64,000 nt of DNA from Ophioderma brevispina (lineage: Eukaryota; Echinodermata; Ophiuroidea; Amphilepidida; Ophiodermatidae), in contig JAMKCH010012616.1 in the NCBI GenBank assembly GCA_023653785.1, positions 31,649 through 95,648 on the forward strand. Reading direction: 5' to 3'. This document shows, one piece after another, positions 22,431 through 33,525 of this stretch (positions within the stretch are counted from its first letter, which is position 1; every line of letters begins with the position of its first letter). Both the position numbers and the translations under genes were made by a program. The notes beneath the pieces were generated by a model. The model ran no database searches. It was not told the origin of the DNA and was given only the letters and a program-made list of their open reading frames with translations.

Positions 22431-23490
22431 AACAAAGTCCACAACCAGGCACTAAAAATATTAATTATAACTTAACACTTATATGCATTAATAGCAATGA
22501 TGGAGCATATTTCAAAAAAAGGCAAACAGCAACACACATCCGGTTATTATCTGTAGGCCTATCCCTTTGCACCACTGGAGTTAATTGTTAACACTTTAAG
22601 ACAAGACACAGCATAGCCTATAGCAGTTAAATGGTTAATATTGAAAATATTGCTGCTGTGGTCCATCCGAAAGTCGGGAGAAAAACGATGTAAAAAAAGA
22701 GCTGGGAGTTACCGTTTTAATTTCCCATCCGTTTACACTCACGGCCTGTATTTTCGTTCGTTTTAACGGTCACAACAAGGGTTAACGAATGCCGAATTTG
22801 GCGCTTCCCCACGGGAAATGCAATTCTTGCAACATAAGTCATTCGTAAAATTGGTTACCCGGCTTCTTGCATTCGATCATAAATATCATCTTGGACCATA
22901 AAATGTTGTTTGTACTTACCTATGTTTGTTTAATCCCAAAAAAAGCAGGTGAAATATCCCAAAGAACTTTTTCCCAAACGACGATGCACTGTGGGAGCTG
23001 CCATTTTACCTTTTTTGTAGAGCCGGGTAATATAGACCCATCTGTAATTGAAGCACCGCGTATTGGGCCGTGTTATGCGGTGTATATGCCGCGAACAAGT
23101 CCTCCACTCACGTACCAAGAACTTGGTAAACGGGTAGGGGGATTTCCCCGTTTCCGTAAAAGTCAGAACTTTCTAGGAGAATCAGGGAACGGTTAACTTA
23201 CTTTTCATGACGGCGGGTAATTTTGGTGAAAATTTACTTCAGCAATTAAAATAATACTGAAAAAAGTTAGTAGGGTGTGCTGACGTGTAAACGTTGTAGT
23301 GAATTTTCTAAACGTGTAGTGACCCTCAGTTCATGTAAACGTTTAAACGTTTAACGCCACAACAGCAATAGTCAGAAACCATTTGAACAGACTTTGTAGA
23401 CGTTTTAGAATCTTTAATTCACTTGTAAGACTATATTTTTGCCTAAGAATGTCTTACTTATTTTCTTAATTGTTTATACGTTTGATGTCA
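22430..23490. other. No recognisable gene
   Basis: Mostly unique sequence. Near 23,285-23,355 there is a cluster of AAACGT and TTTAAACGTTTAA words. The open frame at 22,867-23,196 shows no domain signature. Confidence 0.4.
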
Positions 23491-23890
23491 ACAACACATC
23501 ATTTTCCATGACCCTGAATTGACTTTGACCCCAAATGACCCCTCCAAATTCGTGACCACAAACCTCGTAGTGGAGCTTACCACCACACCAAAATTCATAT
23601 CTCCGTATGTTAAAGGACGGCGAAACGCATAGCCGACAAACCACAAAGTGATTTTTTTTAGTATAAGATTTTGACCATATGGGGTCAACGGTCACATGAA
23701 GGGCCACAGAGAGTAAAAAAGGGCCACATGGGTCACCCTAGGTCATTCGCGCATACCAGAAAAGTCCTGGACCAGTGGTCCTTTCGTTTGTCAAGCATTT
23801 TTAGAACGGGTTTTATTATTATATTGACAAAATGGGGCGTCAAATGGCCATACAGGGTCATTAGCGACCACTCTATGACAGACTGTCCCA
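23490..23890. repeat. Second TGACC-rich repeat block
   Basis: Contains CATGACCCTGAATTGACTTT, TTGACCATATGGGGTCAACG, GGTCACATGAAGGGCCACA, GGGTCACCCTAGGTCATTC and GGACCAGTGGTCCTTTCG. Words shared with 20,320-20,890 indicate the same dispersed family. Confidence 0.55.
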
Positions 23891-26890
23891 ATAAAACTAT
23901 TACAATCAAACTAACAAATTATAAAAAATTAAAACTGTGCATTTTTTTGCCAGATATTTTGACTTTATTGGTTAGACAAGATCCTCTAAGCTAAATCCTC
24001 GCCTTTTGTTCCATCCAATTTGATGGACCCTAAGCGGAGATATTACCAGTTGAACACAAAGGATAAAATCCCACTTGGCCAGTTTCACCTGAAGGTTCAA
24101 GAAAACTAAAGGTATAAAGCGTTTAGATCATTGTGGGATAAAACCGTTTTAAACAAAAAATATTGTACAGATCAGAGTGAATGTAGTATCATGCATTGAA
24201 CTAATCCATCGATTATTTGCAGTGAAACAACCAGGAATTTATGTCGTGGGTGAAATGAGGGACTCACTCTCAGGGCGACAATAATCATGAAATTCATGGA
24301 CATTTGCGGAATTTGCTTGAAACTAATGTAACAGTCTACAAGTCTGTTGAGGAACATTAATGTCGGTACAACGCTCCAATGTGGAGAGGCAATTTACCCT
24401 TCCCCTCATTCCCCACTGCCTCCAAGATCAAGGAGAATTATGATGGCAGAAAGCTTGTTCAACACAGAGCCATAAAGGAAAGGATGGTTGTGTTCAAAGG
24501 TCTCAGTTTATTTCAACAAGGGTGTTTTTTTGGTGCTACCTTCTGCTAACTTGGAGTAAAGCCGCGACAACAAGATGTTTTGAATTGAATTTCCCCATGC
24601 TACATGTATTATTGGCAATGGCGACATTATAAAGTTATAATTAAAAATTATGTATATCAAAGAAGCAGCAATTTATACCTACTTTTTATTTTAATTTTCA
24701 ATAAAGAATGTCTTGAAGATGATTTTCAGTGGCAAATTTGTTGATATCAGGATAGCCGAAACTGGCCCAACAGGTTTTTCAACTGTCTCAGATAATTAGC
24801 CATAACTCCTGAACCAGACCCCCAAATTACACCAACTAAAAATCTCATGAAAGCTGGAACACTCCTAAAAAAAATCAGCAAAACTCCAGTTGAGATGAAC
24901 TGAAATTTTTTGGCCAAAAAAAATAATCTTTGATTGTATAGTTTTTTTTTTGGGACAGTCTGTATACTCAATATGAGACTTGGGTCAGTGATTCTTTTGA
25001 CTATACGTGTGAAGGTAATCGGCAAATGTACACTAAACAGTTAACATTCACACTCATGCCTTACAATGCTCTGTATTGCAGCCAGCTCGATAACAATCGT
25101 ATATAGTCTCTTTTACAGCAATACATTGACGCTTGGTTAAACACATAATCAGGATATCAGAGAGGTCATGGCATACTGGTAGCAGAGAAAATTGTCGGTT
25201 TTTACGGGTTTTAAAAAATTTCTCTACCGGTATTAATTTTCGTATGTTTCAGGCCACTTTGAGGGAATATCCTCAAAAATAGAGGATTACTACTGATTTC
25301 CCTGACTCTTGTTGAACGATTTTAGGATATTCCTAGTCAAAATGTAAGGAATTTCTGGCAGATGTGTTCCAAAGATTTCCGCTTAGTATTTAATATGCTT
25401 ACCGCCACTTATTTCAACATTTTCCGCTTTTCAACGAAGCGGGATATTAAAAGGTAAAAGTCGAATGTTAGGCCAATCATTTAGTGGAGCACCGTCGACA
25501 CAAAGTAATATCTAAAACCCGTCAATAGTAAGGCGAGTGTGTTTGTCGTCTCAACTCGCAATAGAATATATTATCGCAGTGTAAGGGTTTTAAAAATATT
25601 CCGAAGTATGTCCACTGCTGTTGCACCGTGAATTTTTTCACCCCCCTCTTTTGTTTATCATATTTATAATCGAATATTTATATCTAGAAAATGTAATATA
25701 TTAAGTGTCTTCAACTTTCAAGGACTATAAATTCCAGACCTGGCTTTCAACAGTTCCAAGGTGCCTTAAAACGGTCAACGTGGTGGAACATCGTTTAGAG
25801 GAACAGCCACGCTGGGCATGGTATGCATTATCGCAGCAATGTCCTGCATGTCAAAAACAGCCAACAGGAACTTAATAATGACAACCACATAAGGTTTCTC
25901 AGCGTACACCAAAATATTTCTCAAACACCTCCAAAATATAACCAATATACATGAACTAAAAATTCTACACTTTGCCGTCGAAACCAACAAACCCAACTTT
26001 TCATCCATCCTATACCTTAAACATTATGCATAGTCAGTATAACTAATACCATAATGGAAAAAAGGCTTGCCTTCAACAAAGGACGATACCACGATACCAA
26101 ATTTGCTAAAGTACGGATTTGATATTTTTGCAGTTCTAAAGGTAGGCCAAAAATTTGGGGGGTCTCTCTACGTACTTATGCTGAATATTCTTTGAGACTC
26201 GGTTGCAAAATATCCCGAGTTATTAACATAACTCAAGTCTGATCTCAAGTAAAACAACTTCTTTTGTGTCATCTCTATTATAGCGACCTTCATCCAGGGA
26301 AATTTGTTTACACTAAATCTACTCAAGTCAAATGAACTCGCACTTGTGTTTGACCTCAGTCCCTGGTAAACCCTTGGTAGATATGGTAACATGATCACCA
26401 TTCATTTTCGCCCGAAGAACACCCACTAGACACGGTTAAAGTGCAAACAATAAACCATAGCATCGTAGACCGGACGACAAGCGCGGCATCAAATCAAATG
26501 ATGTCCAAAACTGACAAAAAAGATACAAAAGTCACCCAAACTGACTCCCGTCACTGAAATTTAAAAAAATCAAGCCCAACACGAGATTCCCCGTGTCTGA
26601 CTCCCACTAGGCAGTTTTTTGTCCCCAAAGAAAAAATTTTTGCCCAAAAAAAATTAAAACGCCCGACTAGTAGAGAACATAAGACCTACATTAAACACGC
26701 CGCTATCGATAGCAATAACCATCAATTCAATGATTTGAATGTTAAAAAAGTAAGGTATGAAAATATGTCCTTGTAGATTGTTGTGTTTATTTTTTAAATA
26801 CCAGAATACCGCCTGTGTTGTTTTGATGTTGAAAGTGTATTCTATTACAGAAATCAAATCCAAAAATATCTGGAAGTTTTTCGAGTAATT
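23890..26890. other. AT-rich, no gene recognised
   Basis: Open frames at 24,172-24,357, 24,747-25,025, 25,775-26,008 and 26,168-26,401, all on the minus strand, lack any motif I recognise. None is flanked by convincing splice sites. No RNA gene or transposon end is evident. Confidence 0.4.
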
Positions 26891-27310
26891 ACTGAACAAG
26901 CCTTTTACTCAACGTGGTGAGCAACTTTTACTTTAATATAAACATTTGCTTTATACCTGCATCCAATTTTACTCAATGTCAATTGAGTAAATTAATGTTG
27001 CTCAACAGTTGGGGCGAAACAGTGTGCCCAACATCAGTTGAGTCAAAACATGTTACTCAACGGTTAAGCAAGAAATCTACTCAATCGTACAATAGTCTCC
27101 TTGTGTGTTGATAAAGTTTTATCGCCCTGTTGAGTAAAAAATGTCACAGCTGATATAGTAAAGGGGCGAAAATTTTACCAACAAACATTAGTCAATATTG
27201 ACTCTTTTACTTAGTAAATGTTTACTACAAGGCAGAAGTAAAAACTGCCTCACCCTTTGTTGAGTCAAGTTTTACTCACAAAAGAGCTGTGACATTTTAA
27301 CTACTTGTTT
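26890..27310. repeat. Array of TTTACTCAA / TTGAGTAAA words
   Basis: At least ten copies of TTACTCAA, CTACTCAA, TTGAGTAAA, GTTGAGTCAA or TTTTACTC occur in both orientations. They are spaced 15-60 bp within 420 bp and interleaved with AACAGTTG/AACGGTT. The array lies just downstream of the patatin gene's stop codon. It is likely a MITE built from short inverted words. Confidence 0.65.
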
Positions 27311-27535
27311 TTCATGTTTAAGGTTCTATTTGGAAAAAAAGTTGGGTTTGAAAGTTATATTCCTATTTCTTGTAAGGCACTTGTTCTGACTTGAATACTT
27401 TACAAGTGCATATTTGCTAGTTTTCATTTGTTTTCATGCTTGATATCTTATTGTTGGAGAGGGTGTTATATATTTCAAATATTCAGAGACCGTTTCGAGC
27501 GCAGATACGGAATAAAGCACAATCTCGTTCTAACA

Positions 27536-27739
27536 TCATCCACGCGGCTGCAATTCTTTTTTCCCATTGAAATGTTCCGACGGATCTGGAGTCTGTTCTG
27601 ACGGTGATGTTGTTATGAGTTGTGTGATGGAGTTCAAGTCAAGCGTCTTCTGGGTACTTTTTGTACCAGTCCTTCCCTGAGATACCCTGGTGGGAAGAAG
27701 AGTACTAACACCATAGGACGGTCCCGCTGCTCTGGTTGC
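27536..27739 (-). CDS. Patatin terminal exon H
   Basis: Acceptor CTTTATGTTAG, phase 0, then 67 open codons to TGA at 27,536-27,538. Encodes a Ser/Thr/Gln-rich tail (ATRAAGPSYGVSTLLP, TKSTQKTLDLNSITQL, TTSPSEQTPDPSEH). The long stop-free stretch, correct phase, shared strand and final stop support it as the last exon. The tail has no recognised domain and looks disordered. Confidence 0.65.
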   Translation of the reverse strand, partial: ATRAAGPSYGVSTLLPTRVSQGRTGTKSTQKTLDLNSITQLITTSPSEQTPDPSEHFNGKKELQPRG

Positions 27740-27910
27740 CTAACATAAAGCTATTTTGAACTCGGTATTACATCATCGCCTCTAGCATGAAATCTATAAA
27801 TTTATATTTTAGGCTGTATGGAGGTTGATAGTGGGAAAGGGGCATTTTCTTTTGCATTGTAGAATAAATGGGACCAAGTTTGCCAATGGGGCAGACGCGC
27901 TTGAGTATAC

Positions 27911-27986
27911 TTGGTGCTACTTTACATTTATCAACTTATATGGCTCGTACTCTTTTTAAACTTGTGTCTTTTTTGTGTTGCCAAGG
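27911..27986 (-). repeat. 77-bp dispersed repeat, copy 2 (inverted)
   Basis: Reverse complement of 19,484-19,560 with only a few differences, including TTGGCAAC at one end and GTAGCACC at the other. It lies inside the last intron of the patatin gene. Confidence 0.8.
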
Positions 27987-28709
27987 TTTTTTTTTTTTTT
28001 GGTACTTCCTTTATTTTTGTAACATAAATAGCTGTGGATGGGCAGTTGGTCAATTTGCAAGAAATCCCGTTTCTACGAACAGTTTATCCTTTAGTTGAGT
28101 GTGTGTGGTTATTACATACGTTGTTATGTTGTATCGCTGTCGACCTGAACGTGATGTGGTATTTATGTTTATGTTTTTATTTAATATTTAAGTACATCAA
28201 AGTGTTTAGGAAGTATTGGACAATGTTTATACTAAAGTATTCGAAGTCGACTTTTTTCGGTATATATTCAGGTAATTTTTTGGTTGTCTATACTGCTTTT
28301 ACATTGATAAATAATGAAGAGCTTGGAGTCCATGAATCAAAATTGGATTTTATATAAATTTTATTATACTTGAAAATAATCGTTTTATGCTTTTTGACAT
28401 TTGTTATCTTCTTCATGGTTACTGATTATTCAGATTGTAAGGTTTCTGGCATTTTAGGCCTTTTTTCGCAAACAATAGAATTTAAAAGGGCATACAATTG
28501 TGAAAATGTATTTTTAGATCCTTTTTGTTGATAATACACTGTTAAAGTGTTTATTAAAAGAAAAGAAATAGTTACTGCTTTGCATCCAGTAAGACGTATT
28601 TTATCAAGAGGACACGTATCAATTCTATTGCATTACAATTAAGAAACCGCAGGTTAATTTCTACGATAAGTTTATAAAGATGCCACTCAGCATCACTCAG
28701 GAAATTTAC

Positions 28710-28816
28710 CTGTATAGACTCTTGAAAAGCGCTAACAGAACCCTGAAAAGTCTCCGTTTTCATTTTAGATTGATATACTTGCCATTTTCGCTTCAAAGGT
28801 CCGGGTGACCTTCAGC
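28710..28816 (-). pseudogene. Probable patatin exon G, one base short
   Basis: Acceptor TTTTTGGTTATGTAG; donor CAG|GTAAAT. It starts AEGHPDL and then, one base out of frame, reads LKRKWQVYQSKMKTETFQ and GSVSAFQESIQ. One missing T in the CTTTG run at about 28,796-28,799 would give 108 bp, phase 0 at both ends, matching exons F and H. The sequence is not a conserved catalytic motif. Assignment rests on phase, splice sites, strand and order. Confidence 0.6.
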
Positions 28817-28894
28817 CTACATAACCAAAAATTAAAGCGAATGAGCACCAGAACTGAATACTAGCATAATTTTAGTATGCCGAAGGTTGTGAGC

Positions 28895-28985
28895 CACCAC
28901 CGGACTCGAACTGACAACAGACTATCCCAAAGTAAAATCAATAATGCCTATCGCTCACACCGCTACGCCACGGAGGAAGCTTACG
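28895..28985 (-). repeat. tRNA-derived SINE head
   Basis: Minus strand reads TGGCGTAGCGG (box A-like) and about 50 bp later AGTTCGAGTCC (box B). Stem complementarity is only partial. It is not a clean tRNA cloverleaf, so a SINE promoter remnant is the better call. It lies in an intron of the patatin gene. Confidence 0.55.
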
Positions 28986-29705
28986 ACATAAGACGCGATT
29001 TGTTGTATAAAGTGATAGTTCAGTAGTGAATTTGAACAAAAGAATCCTGTTAAACATAATTTTCTTTGTATGAAGTCAATTATTTCAATGGTAGCAGTAA
29101 AAGGCACATCATGAGGATAAATAGAAATCATGTACTAAATTTTGCCAATATTCATTTCGTAATAAAGGCTGTAGGTCTGTGAGACCGTTTTTAAGTTTCC
29201 TTTTTGCCACTAATTATCGTTACAAATGACCGTTTGAAAACATTTCTAACTCGTCGTTTACGTTTTCTTAATTCATATCTTGCTCATGAAATATACTTTT
29301 GAGGGTTGATATACATGCTGTGCTTTTGTATTACGAGTAGTTAAGCGGTTGTTAACGATACTCCCACCTAGTGGTTTTACTCGTCAAACACGCGTCAAAC
29401 AAAGGGAAGTTTGTTTCTGTTAATATACTCACGGTGTGTGTCGCTTGTATCATGGGCGTTCTGATGCTTTTTTGCTGTTTTTTCTTGTTTTTTGGGGGGT
29501 TGTTATTTTTAAAACTTAGTGACACACTGCCGTGTGTCTTAATTTTGTAAACGCTATGTTACTTTGTGAATTGCGTCCTAAATACCTGTATTTATGTTTG
29601 TAAGTGTGAGTATACCCATACAATTTTAGAATGCGCATGATGGCAAAAAATCAATACGATGATCAATGGTTCACGATGATCATTGCAATTGTTTTAAGAA
29701 CTTAC

Positions 29706-29836
29706 CAGCAGCATTCCTAAAGTCTTGTCATTACGTTTACCAAAACGTTCTTTGACATCCCAGACTTGTGCACAATCTTTTGACCTTGGGATTCGTTTCA
29801 AGTAGTTATCTTTTGGCTTCATTGACAGATACCAAC
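29706..29836 (-). CDS. Patatin exon F
   Basis: Upper edge GTAG|GTTGG, lower edge CTG|GTAAGT. After completing the split Gly it encodes 43 residues. These start WYLSMKPKDNYLKRIP and end FGKRNDKTLGMLL. The FDGW start and the closing KTLG segment are seen after the catalytic Asp in many invertebrate and bacterial patatins. It ends on a complete codon. Confidence 0.85.
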
Positions 29837-30084
29837 CTACGGGAGAGAGGAAGAAGAGGAGAAATGGTAATGAAATGATTGGACTTTTAAAATTGGTATG
29901 GCTTCAGGAAAAATGGAGAATAAAAGGAAATGGTATTTTGTGTGTGTGTATGTGCGTTTTTGTTTGTATGAGGGTGGACGGCGGTACACTCTCATACTGC
30001 TTTTGTCATCATGGGTAGTAGAATCCTGAACTTTGACTTTGTAGCCGATTTGATACCTTAAAAGGACCAATGGTTTTGAAAGTG

Positions 30085-30470
30085 TTCATTGAGGAAATGG
30101 TTTTGGGGAGAAGAATCTGGAAGGAAGAATGTTGAATGTGTAGCGAATACATGGTTCAGGAAAAAGGACAAAAGGAAAGTGACGTTTAGCTCAGGGTGAA
30201 ATGAGACAGAGAATGATTTTGTGTTAGTGGGCAAGGGGAAAAGAAAATTTCTGAAGAATGTTAAGGTGATTCCAGGAGAATTGCAACACTGGTTGGTGGT
30301 TGCAGATGTGGATAAGAGGAAGGTGGAAAAGGTGGTGAGGAAGGTAGTGCAGGAGAGGAGGAAAGTATGGAAGCTGTTGTGTCAGAGAGTGTTAGATGGA
30401 GGTATGCCGGATGAGTGGGCAGTGAGTGTGTGTAGTTCCAATTTTTAAAGGGAAAGGGGTGCATTCATCT
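30085..30470 (+). pseudogene. LINE fragment: endonuclease end and start of RT region
   Basis: Plus-strand frames give NTWFRKKDKRKVTFSSG, then DFVLVGKGKRKFLKNVKVIP with GELQHWLVVADV, and then QERRKVWKL fused to LCQRVLDGGMPDEWAVS. The first parts are the end of an APE-type endonuclease domain. The MPDEW part belongs to the start of the RT region. The linker between them is missing, so the copy has an internal deletion. Confidence 0.75.
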
Positions 30471-30699
30471 CTGAGGGTCCAGCCACCTTTATTTTTTTCA
30501 TTTCTCAGATTGTCTTCACTTCTTCAATCCTGGCAGACCCTCTCAACTGGCCCTTCCACTACATCAGCCTCCACCTTCTGATCCCACCATTCTCCTCATT
30601 CATGATTCTTTCCATGTGCTCTTTCTAGACTCTACCTCTCTCACTGAAATTCAACTTCCCATCACTTCCCGTCATTCATCTTCTCCCTTCAACATCTCT

Positions 30700-31335
30700 T
30701 CTATCCTTTTTCAAAACCTACTGTTTCTGTTCGAAATCTCGGTGTTAAACTGGACTCACATTTATCCATGAATGACCATGTATCTAGACTGTGCCAGACA
30801 CTCAATTTCCAACCTCGCAATATTGCCCGTGTCAGGTGTTATCTTGATAAGGATTCGTGCCACCATATCATCCGTGCTTTGATATTATCCCGCCTTGACT
30901 ACGGTAACTCTCTCCTTGCTGACACCACAAATAGTAATTTCACCAAACTGCAACGTATTCAAAATGAAGCTGTTCGTCTCATCTATGGCATCAAACGTCG
31001 TGAACACGTCACTCCTTATATTAGTGACCTTCACTGGCTGCCTGTCAAAGAGTGCGTCAACTTAAAAATACTCGCCATCATTTATAAGTGTATAAACGGC
31101 CTTGTACCATCTTACCTTCAATCGGACATTCATAAATACAATTCTGCACGACAACTTCGTTCTGCTGCCGACACCACACGGCTTGCTATACCATTCACCC
31201 ATAAAACCGTCGGCGATAATGCCTTCATTTCATTCGGTCCGCGTGTTTGGAACAACCTTTCACGTAACATCAGGGAAGCACAAACACTGGCCATTTTTAA
31301 GAAACATTTAAAGACTCATCTGTTTGATAATTGAT
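30700..31335 (+). pseudogene. L2/CR1-like LINE, 3' end of ORF2, well preserved
   Basis: The open frame covers the post-RT part without interruption. Segments are TVSVRNLGVKLDSHLSMNDH, DKDSCHHIIRALILSRLDYG, FTKLQRIQNEAVRLIYGIKR, ISDLHWLPVKECVNLKILAI and YKCINGLVPSYL. The end reads RLAIPFTHKTVGDNAFISFG, PRVWNNLSRNI and a stop at 31,334. About 90 bp later comes a GTAT tetranucleotide tail (31,424-31,446), the usual 3' end of such LINEs. It is younger than the 18.9-kb copy but 5'-truncated. It lies in the patatin intron between exons E and F. Confidence 0.9.
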
Positions 31336-31423
31336 CCGTTTCTTCCTATTGCTCTTATTATATTTCAATTTCATGTTATTTCATTAGTTTGTTCTGCGCT
31401 TAGATCTGCCTGTATAAGCGCAA

Positions 31424-31446
31424 TATGTATGTATGTATGTATGTAT
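31424..31446. repeat. GTAT microsatellite at LINE 3' end
   Basis: About five GTAT units directly follow the LINE 3' untranslated part. They are best read as its tail. Confidence 0.8.
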
Positions 31447-31660
31447 TGCCTTCACAATCTTATACACCTTGTTTGGATTCTCTCTCAACTCACTCAGCTC
31501 CTTCTCAGCCTCCCCCTTCATAGCCTTCTCCACCACTTTCTTTGCTCGCTTCTTCATGCCTGTAACACCCCTTCTTTTAAACACCCCACAAATCCAACAT
31601 ATCAACCCCACAAGCTCCTCAACTCCCGTCTCAAAGGTCCCTTAAGCGTTAAAGAATCTG
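31447..31660 (-). pseudogene. LINE linker-region fragment, opposite strand
   Basis: Minus-strand reading gives GMKKRAKKVVEKAMKGEAEK and ELSELRENPNKVYKIVKAI. This Lys/Glu-rich stretch lies between the endonuclease and RT domains in one jockey/CR1-type family. It may be the very region missing from the plus-strand piece at 30,085-30,470, now inverted. It ends within 50 bp of patatin exon E. Confidence 0.65.
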
Positions 31661-31705
31661 GGCAACTTTGGCGAGATGGACGTCAATTGATGTAGACATT
31701 CTTAC

Positions 31706-31801
31706 CATCAAATACGTGAAGTGGGTAGTTGCACAGCAATCCCCCGTCGACAAACACCTCTGGATTTGTGTACATCTTGTATTTCACAGCACTGAAGACG
31801 C
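31706..31801 (-). CDS. Patatin exon E (catalytic Asp)
   Basis: Acceptor AAATCTCCACAG; donor GATG|GTAAGA. Completes the split Gly of SIPG, then reads VFSAVKYKMYTNPEVF, VDGGLLCNYPLHVFD. DGG holds the dyad Asp, followed by the usual N-(Y/F)-P. It is separated from exon D by only 192 bp. Confidence 0.92.
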
Positions 31802-31993
31802 CTGTGGAGATTTAATGAAGCTCTTTTAGATTCAGATAAAATGATATTATCCATGGTCGGAAACTTTTAACATAAAAAATACACATTGGAATGAGGAAAC
31901 AAAATTGGTAAATAAACTGTAATCTGGGGTGTGTGTGCGCTCGCTCGCACGCACTGTGACGAAGTTTTAACACGAAGCTATGGGGTTAAATAC

Positions 31994-32129
31994 CTGGAAT
32001 AGATAGAGACATTCGAATGGCCATTCTGATAGGAAGTTCGGGTGTAGTTTTGACGTGGCAGTACACACAGTCGAGCTGATTCAAGTTGGTGGTTGTAATG
32101 CAGAGTTCCCTTCCTTGCGTACGGTACAG
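31994..32129 (-). CDS. Patatin exon D
   Basis: Acceptor CATTATTACAG; donor CCAG|GTATTT. Phase 0 start; 45 codons plus one base. Encodes LYRTQGRELCITTTNLNQLD, CVYCHVKTTPELP and IRMAIRMSLSIP. The GREL..TTxNLN and PIRxAxRxSxSIPG segments are characteristic of patatin domains between the Ser and Asp motifs. It continues exon C's TFYE as one conserved stretch. Confidence 0.92.
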
Positions 32130-32710
32130 CTGTAATAATGAATACAATTTTATGATATAGAGTTAAGGTCTGTTCATAGTTTACCGCATTGGCGTTGCGG
32201 TGATCGAGTTGCGGTGCCGATATATCGATCACTTTCATGCCGAAGAACCGTAATGCACTGCACGAATTTAACTTCATTGTGGTACCGCAAAAGGAATTTT
32301 GCCATTTTCAAAACAGATCATTAATGAACAAATAAGTAGAAATTTCCAAACAAAATAATGAAATAAACTGAGGAAATGTGAAATAATAAGTAAATGCAGT
32401 AAATAAATAGCAGAGCATGTTATGACATAAGGATAAGATAAAATTGCACGAAGGAGGACAAAACTCACGGTTCGAGCGAGAACTGCCTTGTTTTCATCTC
32501 GCTATCACCTAGCTATTGCACCGTTTTTGTCTTGCTGTAAAGTGATTGAACCTTTTAAACCCTTCAGTCTAATTTTGAACAATTTAACACTGAAAAATGC
32601 TATTGCTTTTCCGAATATTCAAAACAAGAATCTGGTCTGGTTAAAATCTCATTTTGGAGGTACTCGCAAGCTCAAAATCGCAGTACTACTCTTTTTATAC
32701 GTAGGCCTAC

Positions 32711-32837
32711 CTCATAAAAGGTTATATCAGGATTTCCTGTTTCTCCTCGAAGGTTTTTCCAAGCCATGTGTACAATCTGTTGCCAGGATGCCATCCGTAG
32801 TGACGGTACAGATTCATTAACCCAAACCAACGACCAT
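32711..32837 (-). pseudogene. Patatin exon C, one base short
   Basis: Acceptor ATATTTCCCAG; donor GAG|GTAGGC. The first part reads DGRWFGLMNLYRHYGWHPGN then RLYTWLGKTFEEK. The last part reads TGNPDITFYE in the next frame. The two join only if one A is restored in the AAA run at about 32,740-32,742. The exon is 127 bp where 128 would keep phase with its neighbours, so a single-base deletion is the simplest reading. Confidence 0.88.
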
Positions 32838-32989
32838 CTGGGAAATATGGAAATGCTCACATTAACTGCAATGAAATGGTTAAAGATGATATCTCAAAAA
32901 TCTCGATTTGGGGTGATTAATTCGCTTCCCAAATACAAAGTCCTTCGCACTTTTGTGTCGCCTGCTGGGATTGCAAGAGTAGGAGACGC

Positions 32990-33175
32990 ACTAAATCTGT
33001 CCGTCCGTACACATGGGTGTATCCAGGATCTCGCACCCTGGGTGCGCGATCGTGGATACTATCTCAGTCCATATGCCAGAGGGTACAGGAGACAGCTTAA
33101 GGCGCCCGGCGAGGTCCAGGGGATGGGCCTCTCTGGCGGATCCAGGGGTTGAAGCCCCCAGAAAAATTTGCATTC
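32990..33175. repeat. GGATCCAGGGG..GAAGCCCCC repeat with hairpin
   Basis: A hairpin-prone segment, GGTGTATCCAGGATCTCGCA, is followed by CCTGGGTGCGCGATCGTGG and a TCCAGGGG..GCCCCC block like that at 11.7-11.9 kb. This is a dispersed repeat with no coding content. Confidence 0.45.
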
Positions 33176-33297
33176 TCAGGCAAATTTGACATTATTTTGA
33201 CAGATTCCATTGAAATCTGAAGACTAATATTACAGCTACGAAATTATCTTTAATTGTACTATTTTTGTAGACCCCGGGGTGTGCGCACTCCCTGAAA

Positions 33298-33345
33298 CGC
33301 CCATTTTTAGGTAAGTTGAGGGACGAGGCTGTGGATTACGAAATG
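33298..33345 (+). repeat. Short dispersed repeat, copy 1
   Basis: ATTTTTAGGTAAGT followed by GGGACGAGGCTGTGGATTAC recurs, inverted and nearly unchanged, at 61,022-61,075. Confidence 0.7.
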
Positions 33346-33525
33346 CCCCTGTCAATAACATGTCAAGTTTTTGTTCCATAAGTTACCGAAAGTTATAGTA
33401 CAATGTAAAGGTATTTATCCCAACATTTAAAACACACACAAAATCAACTTTTTTTTATCTGTGGTGTGTCTGACAAATCCGAGACAATACTGTAAATTGA
33501 ACTCGAGGTATTAGAATGAATGGAG

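Noticed and set aside
22867..23196. 109-codon plus-strand frame
   Set aside because: No recognised motif and no supporting splice or neighbour context; length is within chance for the window.
28572..28709. Extension of exon G past GTAAAT to the stop at 28,572
   Set aside because: Read-through gives an AT-rich tail, whereas splicing at GTAAAT leads in phase into the well-supported exon H.
28895..28985. Functional tRNA gene
   Set aside because: Boxes A and B are present, but the acceptor and anticodon stems do not pair well; a SINE remnant is more likely.
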